Source: UBA668 sp038328705 (GTDB taxonomy: Bacteria > Actinomycetota > Acidimicrobiia > Acidimicrobiales > Ilumatobacteraceae). Taken from it: a DNA stretch of 19,017 nt. The position numbers and the translations under genes are program-made. Position 1 is the first letter of the stretch. Every line of letters starts with the position of its first letter. Positions 13,724 through 19,017 of this stretch are shown one piece after another. The notes under the pieces are model-generated. The model saw only the letters and a list, made by a program, of their open reading frames with translations, ran no database searches and was not told the DNA's origin. The DNA lies in assembly GCA_038328705.1 (NCBI GenBank), contig JBBQMG010000079.1, forward strand, positions 1 through 19,017, read 5' to 3'.

Positions 13724-15766
13724 CTATGGGTACTTCGTAATCGTGCAGTAGAAGGTGTATCGACCATCCTTCACGAGATCGGGTACAGGCATGTTCACCC
13801 GACGTTCCTTGCGGTCGGGTTCGCTCGGCCCAAGCGGGCGGGCCGACGCCAGCTGGAAGCCCTGGGCGTTGATATCCGACTCGACGTAGGACAGATCGAT
13901 GGACTGATGAAAACCCACTTTTGCAGCTCCAGGCAGCCGCGCCCACAGCTTTTGACGGATAGCGGTGTCCAGACCGGGCCACCGTTCGCCGGTGTCGGCG
14001 TCATCCCACTTCGCGTCGGTCAGCACTGCGTCGCCGTCGATCGTGAGACTCAGAATGATCTCGTCGTCACCGAGAAAGTCGGTGCCAGATTCGTCGTCGA
14101 TGTACAGGCCCAGAGCATCATTGACCAACACGTACGACATCGGCGAGTACCAGCTCACGGTGAAGCCAACCTGGCTTTGGTCGCCGCGACCAACCGTGAA
14201 GAACATGGTTTCGTCACCGGTCGTGTTGGCCGTGAGCGTCAACTCAGAGTCGGCGCCACTGCCACCGTCGAGCACCTGCAACGAGGTGTCGAGCCGAACG
14301 AACTTACACTCCTGCCCCGTCGGGTTATGGGCGGTGAACTTCTCGTCGCGGGGTGTGCCGGCAAAGCTCGGGGGCGGAGTCGCTTTGAACCAGCACAGGT
14401 CATCGGCCCCGAGCGTTTGCCCGGCCGGAAAGCCCGACTCGACCTTGTCGTGCAGCTTGAGACGAATCGCCGTTGCTGCGCTCTCGCCGCGATGTTCGAG
14501 CAGCGTCGCCACCCGAGGTCCCGTCGCCCCGGTCCGTGTCCGCAGTGCGACGAAGAACGGCGTTCGGGTGATGTAGGTGCTGCCATCGGGGTCCACCCGC
14601 GTCTCGCGGTAGCCGTGACGAATCTCAGGCGACAGCTCACTGAGGTCGAGCTTGTCGATTCGTTCCAAAGGAAAGGTGAAGTCGTCCATCGAGAACAGCT
14701 CGTGCTCGACGTCGGCTGATGTGTGCACGGTGAACGTGCCAGGTCGGTCGATCCACAACCACTGGTAGCTGCCTTCGTGGGCGAATTGCAATGGCACGAT
14801 TCGGACGGTGGTCGGCCATTCAGGTTGGCTGAGACCGAGAATCGACGCGAGCACTTCGACGGCATCGCTCGGCGTGCAGTGCGCGGAGTGCTGTTGAATC
14901 ACGGCTTCGAGCGACCAATGGTCGCTTGCGTTGCGGATCGGCGTTCGCATGTGGTGCGTGACCAAACTTCGCCGCTGGTCGATGGGCTTCGCAACACACT
15001 GGTAGTCGAGGCGCTGACGCAGTCCACTGCCGAAGGTGACGTTCGTGTAGCCCGGATCGTGATCGGCAGGGTCGCCCGGCACGTGCATATACGTTCTCCA
15101 GCCGTCGTCGAGGCGATCGAACAACGCCGTCTCGGGCACCTCGAAGACGCTCGTCCACTCGTCGCTCACACAACCGCTATCGCCGCGCACATTGAGGTCA
15201 CCCACCATGATCACATTGCGCCAGGCAGAAGGGGCTGACCCCACCAACGCATCGACCACACCCTTGATCTGGTCGAACTGCTTGATTCGCACGTCGCGAT
15301 ATTGATCCTCCGCCGCATACGAGGCCTGCATGTGGGTGAACACGATCGTGGTCACCTCAGCCGGTGCACCAACTTGCACGATGCCAAAGCCCTTGTTGCT
15401 CTTCGCGTCGTCGTCCGCGGACGCGGAGTAGAACCCAGTGAGCAACGTGTCGCCATTCGGCAGGGTCTGGAATGGCACGCTGCTGAACAGCATCAGACCT
15501 GAGTCCTCCAAGAGCCCTCCATCATCAATCTTCTGGTGAATGTGCGGCCAGTCGTTCGAGAGTCGTTGCAACAAGCGGTCGCGACCGTCCTCGTCGAATA
15601 CTTCGTTGAACGCGATGACGTGCGGTCGGCGGTCGGGCGGCAGTGCCTCGATGGAGTCCGCCACCACGTCGGCTCGATCCGGGGCATCGTTCGTCGTGCC
15701 GGCTATCGCGTCCGCAATCCACGGCAACATCTGAACATTGAAGGTCATCAGCCGGAGGGCATGCAT
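13724..15766 (-). CDS. Endonuclease/exonuclease/phosphatase-family protein (sphingomyelinase-like) with large C-terminal extension
   Basis: 680 aa. Residues 1-290 are a complete EEP domain: LMTFNVQMLPW (N10), IAFNEVF (E55), FTHMQAS (H145), VMVGDLNV (D190 and N192), LDYQC (D254) and NASDHWSLEA (D282-H283). The arrangement resembles bacterial neutral sphingomyelinase/phospholipase-C-like members, which cleave phosphodiesters with Mg2+; DNase- or phosphoinositide-phosphatase-like activity is also possible. Residues ~300-680 are rich in strands and Thr/Asp, with segments such as SYQWLWIDRPGTFTVH, PFFVALRTRTG and DDEIILSLTIDGD. They look like two or three beta-sandwich modules that I cannot assign. 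No signal peptide or membrane segment is seen, so it would be cytoplasmic or exported by another route. The ATG at 15766 is the only start close to the EEP motif; no SD is visible. Confidence 0.82.
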   Translation of the reverse strand: MHALRLMTFNVQMLPWIADAIAGTTNDAPDRADVVADSIEALPPDRRPHVIAFNEVFDEDGRDRLLQRLSNDWPHIHQKIDDGGLLEDSGLMLFSSVPFQTLPNGDTLLTGFYSASADDDAKSNKGFGIVQVGAPAEVTTIVFTHMQASYAAEDQYRDVRIKQFDQIKGVVDALVGSAPSAWRNVIMVGDLNVRGDSGCVSDEWTSVFEVPETALFDRLDDGWRTYMHVPGDPADHDPGYTNVTFGSGLRQRLDYQCVAKPIDQRRSLVTHHMRTPIRNASDHWSLEAVIQQHSAHCTPSDAVEVLASILGLSQPEWPTTVRIVPLQFAHEGSYQWLWIDRPGTFTVHTSADVEHELFSMDDFTFPLERIDKLDLSELSPEIRHGYRETRVDPDGSTYITRTPFFVALRTRTGATGPRVATLLEHRGESAATAIRLKLHDKVESGFPAGQTLGADDLCWFKATPPPSFAGTPRDEKFTAHNPTGQECKFVRLDTSLQVLDGGSGADSELTLTANTTGDETMFFTVGRGDQSQVGFTVSWYSPMSYVLVNDALGLYIDDESGTDFLGDDEIILSLTIDGDAVLTDAKWDDADTGERWPGLDTAIRQKLWARLPGAAKVGFHQSIDLSYVESDINAQGFQLASARPLGPSEPDRKERRVNMPVPDLVKDGRYTFYCTITKYP

Positions 15767-16560
15767 CAGAGCGTCTCGATTCTTTTCAGTGAGCTATTTG
15801 TTCACGGCCCACAGATAGTCGGGAGGACCCCGCCGATACATCTCATTGCTCCGACCTAGTGGTCTGTCTCTGAAATGGCAAGTACGCCCACGGCGCGTAG
15901 ATCGGCCGCTTTCGCTCCCTGCAGATTCTGTGGCACACCACAGACGAACGTACTTTTGTGGTGTGCCACAGACGTTGAAGGACGAAGCGAGACCCGTGGA
16001 GACCGATAGACCTGCATGCTCTGTATGTGCGCTCCTGGCGGCCGCAACCAGAGCGCTCCTCAGCGGCACCGACGGTCGACGTCACCAATCTCGCGACCGA
16101 CCAGTGCCCCGGCTCGGCTTCGTCCCATGGCCAGTACTCACCCAGGCTCGCCTTCGCGCAAGCCGCTGAACTGGGCTCCAACGTTCTTCGCCATCGCCAA
16201 CGGCCTTGCCAGCGACCGCAGCGCAGGTTCACAGAGCTGACCCTTCGACGGCGCCGTGCCATCGCTACCAGGACGACTGAAACCGCCGAACCCTGACCAC
16301 CGGTCACCATCGAACTCGGCGAACTGGTAGTCGTGAGCCGACACACCGCCGGGCGTCCGCTCACGACGTGGATCTCGACTGGTGTCCAGTCACTCGCGTT
16401 CGCTCGGACACGTTTTCAGAAGAGCATCATGCCGAACGGTACTTGTTTGGCGCCGGCGACATCGACGAGCCGGCGGTGTCGGCCGCCGATGCCACAATCT
16501 CCACCTGGCTTGGCTGCCCCCGTTCGCCAGTGGCGCTCCGGCGCCCGCACCCATCTGTGG
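15767..16560. other. Gap of about 0.8 kb without a convincing gene
   Basis: Open frames on both strands lack domains and starts. The best are a 68-codon minus-strand frame from a GTG at 16344, beginning MSAHDYQFAEFDGDRWSGFG with good third-position GC for ~23 codons, and a plus-strand frame from a GTG at 16368 containing SDTFSEEHHAERYLFGAGD. Either could be a gene fragment; neither has a ribosome site, and I recognise no family. The tandem dyads at 15927-15972 are listed separately. Confidence 0.5.
15927..15972. repeat. Perfect 16-bp inverted repeat built of two TGTGG-N4-CCACA dyads
   Basis: The arms 15927-15942 (TCTGTGGCACACCACA) and 15957-15972 (TGTGGTGTGCCACAGA) are exact reverse complements with a 14-nt loop. 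Each arm is itself a dyad, TGTGG-N4-CCACA, and each is followed by GACG, so the element can also be read as two tandem operator-like sites 28 bp apart. A TACTTT hexamer (15951-15956) lies between them. There is no T-run after it, so it is not a normal terminator. Confidence 0.8.
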
Positions 16561-17562
16561 CTACGTGTGCGGGTCGAGTATCTCGGCGTACACGGCGACG
16601 TACTGGTCGACCATCCGAGAGACATCGAATCGGTCGACCGCCACGGCCCGGATCATGTAGCGGTCGAGGCGATGAGCGACGTGGACGGCCTCAATCGCCT
16701 CGTCGACCGTCTGCACCAGGTAGCCGGTGATGCCATCGTCGATGAGTTCGGGCATCGACCCGCGGCGAGTGGCGATCACCGGAGTGCCGCAGGCCATCGC
16801 CTCGACCACGCTGTACCCGAAGGGTTCGTCGAAGTCGATCAGATGGAGCAAGGCGTGGGCGTTGCCGAGCACAGCGCTGCGTTCCGACGCCGTGACGGGG
16901 CCCAGGTAGCGGATGTCATCGGAGAGGTGCGGCTCCACCTCGGTTCGGAAGTAGTCGCGGTCCTGGATGATGCCGGCGATGTCGAGTGGGCGTCCGGTAC
17001 GCCGCGCCACCTCGATGGCGTGCGCCGTGCCCTTGTCGGGGTGGATTCGCCCGAAGTACAGCAGGTGATCACCCGGTCCCGACGCCACGCCGAATGCGGC
17101 GGTGTCGATGCCGTGGTGGATCGTGGCGGCATAGTGGAGACGCGGATGCCGGTCGGAGTCACTGATGGCGACGTACTGGGTCGTGGCGTCGTAGCGCTCG
17201 TACACGGGAACGATCCGCTCGGACGAGAACCCGTGGATGGTGGTGACCACGGGTGTGTCGACGAGCTCGCTGTAGGTGAGCGGGAGGAAGTCGAATCCGT
17301 TGTGGATGATGTCGAAGTCGGCTGCGCGTTCGAACGCCGAGGCGACGTGGAGGCACTCGGCAACTTTTGGCTCGATGCCCGGATCGTCCGACCAACCGCC
17401 AGGCGCAGTGGCATGCAGGGTGGCGGTCGTGAGCGAGTCGGCCGTCGCGAACAACGTGACGTCGTGGCCGGCGGCGACGAGCCCGTCGGCCAGCAGGGAG
17501 GCGAACTGTTCCCAAGGGCCGTAGTGCCGCGGTGGGGTCCGCCAGGCAATGGGTGCGAGCAC
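16561..17562 (-). CDS. Family 4 glycosyltransferase
   Basis: From the GTG at 17562 the product has 333 aa with a GT-B fold. The N-terminal domain has LAPIAWRTPPRHYGPWE and VTTIHGFSSE. The C-terminal domain has LLYFGRIHPDKGTAHAIEVA (nucleotide-sugar binding) and the EX7E motif at E246-E254 in DEPFGYSVVEAMACGTPVIA. It would transfer a sugar from an NDP-sugar with retention, to a glycan, lipid or small acceptor. The start is uncertain: the first strand of the fold (FRVAVLAPI) needs about five residues upstream of this GTG, and these are in frame (SSEFRVAV). An ATT at 17613, 6 nt after a TACGCT hexamer, would include them. It is divergent from a second GT4, with which it probably builds the same glycan. 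Confidence 0.88.
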   Translation of the reverse strand: MLAPIAWRTPPRHYGPWEQFASLLADGLVAAGHDVTLFATADSLTTATLHATAPGGWSDDPGIEPKVAECLHVASAFERAADFDIIHNGFDFLPLTYSELVDTPVVTTIHGFSSERIVPVYERYDATTQYVAISDSDRHPRLHYAATIHHGIDTAAFGVASGPGDHLLYFGRIHPDKGTAHAIEVARRTGRPLDIAGIIQDRDYFRTEVEPHLSDDIRYLGPVTASERSAVLGNAHALLHLIDFDEPFGYSVVEAMACGTPVIATRRGSMPELIDDGITGYLVQTVDEAIEAVHVAHRLDRYMIRAVAVDRFDVSRMVDQYVAVYAEILDPHT

Positions 17563-17619
17563 CGCGACTCGGAACTCGGAGCTGGAGGCGGCGCCGTGAT
17601 GACGAGCGGGAATGATCGC

Positions 17620-17625
17620 AGCGTA
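17620..17625 (-). promoter_or_regulatory. Candidate -10 TACGCT of the minus-strand glycosyltransferase
   Basis: On the minus strand TACGCT lies 6 nt before an in-frame ATT at 17613, and TTCGCG (17643-17648) lies 17 nt further up as a weak -35. The spacing matches other leaderless starts in the window and suggests that translation may begin at this ATT rather than at the GTG at 17562. Confidence 0.3.
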
Positions 17626-17772
17626 CCGACGCCAGTTTGGTTCGCGAACGTGGCGGGTACCTTGATCTCACGTCCTCGGACGAGTGCGCCTCGCCTGGGC
17701 TGGACGGCCACTGCAGTGCTGTCGCCCTCCGCAGGCTCGACGCCTCGACTGAGCTGAACAAGGAGTTCTGCC

Positions 17773-18945
17773 GTGCACACCGCTGCCCCGGTCTCGTCTG
17801 ATGAAATCGGAGCGACCCGAGTCCGATCCTTCGGGATCCTGTCGACCTTCCCGCCCACGTCGTGCGGGATTGCCACGTTCTCCGCCGCGCTCGCCGCAGG
17901 CCTGATCGGCGATGGGGCGTCGGTCAACGTCGTGCGATGTGGGCCAGCGCCCGACATCGAGGACGTCCTCGTCGTGGGGTCGCTCGACGATTCCACCGAC
18001 GTCGGCCACCGCCGGGCAATCGATGCACTGAACCTCAACGACCTCGTCATCGTCCAACACGAGTACGGCCTGTACGACGGCGCCGACGGCGAGTCCGTGA
18101 TCGACGTGATCGCCTCGATCACGGCCCCAGTGGTGGTCGTCGCCCACACGGTGTTGACCGCGCCGACAACGAACCAGCGACGGGTACTCGTCGAGGTGTG
18201 CCACCACGCTGAGGCGATCGTCGTCATGACCGAGACAGCGCGTCAGCGATTGCTGTACGGCTTCGACGTCGAGCGATCGAAGGTTCACCTGATCCCGCAC
18301 GGCGCTGCGACACCGCTCGCTGCACCGTCAGTGTCGCAACGGCGACACGGAAGTCCGCCGCGACTGCTGACGTGGGGGCTCCTCGGGCCCGGCAAGGGCA
18401 TCGAGTGGGCGATCGACGCGATGGCCGAACTCCGTGATGTCGACCCGCGTCCCGAGTACGTCATCGCCGGCGCGACCCACCCGAAGGTACGCGAACGACA
18501 CGGTGAGGCCTATCGCGAGATGCTGGTCGAGCGCGCTTCGTCATCACCGGTGGACATCGTGTTCGACGATGCGTATCGGGACCTCATGTCGTTGACCGAG
18601 CTCATCCAGTCGGCCGATCTGGTCGTGCTGCCGTACGACTCGCGCGATCAGGTGACCTCGGGCGTGTTGGTCGACGCCGTGGCCGCTGGCCGCCCAGTGG
18701 TGTCGACGGCGTTTCCCCACGCGATCGAACTCCTCGCCAGCGGCGCCGGCATCGTCGTCCCCCAGCGCGACCCCGTCGCGTTGGGCCGAGCGATTCGCTC
18801 GGTGCTGACCGATCCCGGTCTCGCGGCCTCGATGGAGGCCGAGGCCCGCCGCCTCGCCCCGGGTCTGGCGTGGCCAGCGGTTGCTCGCCGCTACGCCGAA
18901 CTCGCCGACGTGGTCGTGGCGTCTCGCCGACCGAGACCCTCATGA
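17773..18945 (+). CDS. Family 4 glycosyltransferase
   Basis: 390 aa, GT-B fold. The N-terminal domain starts with FGILSTFPPTSCGIATFSAAL, a typical opening of one GT4 group, and has VIVQHEYGLYDG. The C-terminal domain has LLTWGLLGPGKGIEWAIDAM for the donor site. The donor-loop region is LPYDSRDQVTSGVLVDAVAAGRPVVSTAFPHAIELL, in which the usual EX7E glutamates are replaced by D/Q and D, as is common in this subgroup. The start is the GTG at 17773, with AAGGAG (17760-17765) 7 nt upstream. The stop overlaps the ATG of the next gene (ATGA), so the two are likely coupled. The neighbouring divergent GT4 suggests a two-transferase cassette for a cell-surface or storage glycan; the product is unknown. 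Confidence 0.9.
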   Translation: MHTAAPVSSDEIGATRVRSFGILSTFPPTSCGIATFSAALAAGLIGDGASVNVVRCGPAPDIEDVLVVGSLDDSTDVGHRRAIDALNLNDLVIVQHEYGLYDGADGESVIDVIASITAPVVVVAHTVLTAPTTNQRRVLVEVCHHAEAIVVMTETARQRLLYGFDVERSKVHLIPHGAATPLAAPSVSQRRHGSPPRLLTWGLLGPGKGIEWAIDAMAELRDVDPRPEYVIAGATHPKVRERHGEAYREMLVERASSSPVDIVFDDAYRDLMSLTELIQSADLVVLPYDSRDQVTSGVLVDAVAAGRPVVSTAFPHAIELLASGAGIVVPQRDPVALGRAIRSVLTDPGLAASMEAEARRLAPGLAWPAVARRYAELADVVVASRRPRPS

Positions 18946-19017
18946 CGCTGGCGTCGTTTGCACACGTGCTGTCGATGACCGACGGGATCGGGATGTTCGA
19001 ACACGCCGACCACGCCG
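18942..19017 (+). CDS. Start of a gene in the glycosyltransferase operon (cut by the right edge)
   Basis: 25 codons remain: MTLASFAHVLSMTDGIGMFEHADHA. From memory, openings of the type 'FxHLLRMTDDTGLFEHA' belong to an alpha/alpha-toroid, glycosidase-like protein often found next to paired GT4 enzymes. The ATG overlaps the stop of the preceding gene, which supports coupling. Too little is present for a firm call. Confidence 0.5.
   Translation, partial: MTLASFAHVLSMTDGIGMFEHADHA

Noticed and set aside
13107..13982. Longer version of the DinB-like protein from an upstream ATG
   Set aside because: The extra ~100 codons overlap the EEP gene in another frame and lack domain content; the ATG at 13673 has a -10 at leaderless spacing.
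15927..15972. Intrinsic terminator
   Set aside because: The stem is strong but no T-run follows on either strand, and no convincing gene ends next to it.
16839..18227. A 462-codon minus-strand open frame across both glycosyltransferases
   Set aside because: It is a shifted frame of one GT4 and antisense to the other; both real genes carry clear motifs.

Overview
This is a high-GC actinobacterial chromosomal segment. Several genes have a -10-like hexamer only 6-8 nt before the start codon, which suggests leaderless transcription. A heliorhodopsin, a Crp/Fnr remnant, an OmpR-type winged-helix/ATPase regulator and GT4 glycosyltransferases together suggest an uncultured aquatic actinobacterium, most likely of the class Acidimicrobiia. 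That placement is an inference; no marker gene is present.

Layout. At 1-222 there is the start of a Phd/YefM-type antitoxin (minus strand) with its promoter. From 223 to 1183 I find no convincing gene, only a strong inverted repeat. At 1184-3307 a promoter drives a translationally coupled pair: a secreted beta-rich protein and a lipoprotein. At 3322-3878 lies a Crp/Fnr regulator pseudogene with three apparent 1-nt deletions and a nonsense codon. An EamA/DMT transporter follows (3898-4854).

The central block (4859-10581) holds an M24-family metalloenzyme that resembles the DMSP lyase DddP, a possible 42-aa ORF behind it, a divergently transcribed homocysteine S-methyltransferase, a short Coq4-like protein, a heliorhodopsin with a tiny upstream ORF, an alpha/beta hydrolase, and a second, diverged homocysteine S-methyltransferase. 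Two methyltransferases and a DddP-like protein within 6 kb suggest methyl-sulfur (sulfonium or S-methyl) chemistry. The heliorhodopsin and the Coq4-like gene share a strand and are separated by 112 nt that contain a perfect 13-bp inverted repeat.

The right part (10645-15766) is a minus-strand run: an endonuclease/exonuclease/phosphatase (sphingomyelinase-like) protein with a large unassigned C-terminal half, a DinB/MDMPI-like protein, and a large winged-helix/ATPase/TPR-like regulator. Two tandem 11-bp-spaced repeats sit between the regulator and the second methyltransferase and may be an operator. From 15767 to 16560 I see no convincing gene but a striking pair of tandem dyads. The window ends with two divergent GT4 glycosyltransferases and the first codons of a third, overlapping gene that probably belongs to the same glycan cassette.

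The best candidates for new biology are the heliorhodopsin/Coq4-like/small-ORF arrangement, the DddP-like enzyme that lacks the expected catalytic aspartate next to the methyltransferases, and the unexplained dyad array at 15927-15972.
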